The position numbers and the translations under genes are program-made. A model generated the notes under the pieces. It did no database searches. It was not told the origin of the DNA and saw nothing but the letters and a program-made list of their open reading frames with translations. This document shows positions 6,157 through 6,170 of a stretch of DNA of 6,170 nucleotides, piece by piece. Within the stretch, counting starts at the first letter, position 1. Each line of letters opens with the position of its first letter. Source of the stretch: Candidatus Cloacimonadota bacterium (GTDB lineage: Bacteria; Cloacimonadota; Cloacimonadia; Cloacimonadales; TCS61); NCBI GenBank assembly GCA_030668345.1, contig DAOUUD010000108.1:1-6170 (forward strand), in the 5' to 3' direction.

Positions 6157-6170
6157 AAGATTTTCAGGGA

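Overview
This is an AT-rich stretch (roughly 35-40% G+C by eye), densely packed and coding on the + strand only. It carries five convincing genes: the 3' part of a polytopic membrane protein, an ApbE-type FAD:protein FMN transferase, a type IB GTP cyclohydrolase (FolE2), a two-domain M16 zinc peptidase, and a CobB/SIRT5-type sirtuin. A doubtful 32-codon frame follows the sirtuin. I see no rRNA, tRNA, CRISPR array, transposase, phage gene or recognisable defence system. The low G+C, the gene content and the short palindromic repeats between genes suggest an uncultured, probably anaerobic bacterium, perhaps from the FCB group (Cloacimonadota-like). That placement is an impression; no marker gene is present to prove it.

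Layout: 1-660 membrane protein of unknown function, entering from the left edge; 661-847 gap with a 14-bp perfect inverted repeat; 848-1834 apbE; 1835-1877 short gap filled by an ATTCCC-N8-GGGAAT hairpin repeat; 1878-2663 folE2; 2660-5188 M16 peptidase, whose start overlaps the folE2 stop as ATGA; 5189-5341 gap with an 11-bp perfect hairpin and a second repeat-like palindrome; 5342-6061 sirtuin; 6058-6170 unassigned tail.

The genes apbE, folE2 and the M16 peptidase are probably one transcription unit, and folE2 and the peptidase are probably translationally coupled. Their known roles do not form one pathway: FMN attachment to exported proteins, the first step of pterin (folate/queuosine-type) synthesis, peptide degradation, and NAD-dependent lysine deacylation. 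The set reads as ordinary housekeeping genes.

The least ordinary material is between the genes. Each of the three main gaps holds a different palindrome. Two of them (698-755 and 5234-5258) share an arm consensus GTTAC[C/G]AAA[C/G], and both differences are compensated on the opposite arm. Two other repeats supply upstream in-frame start codons that would wrongly lengthen folE2 and the sirtuin, so I place both starts downstream of the repeats. I did not find a convincing new biological system here.
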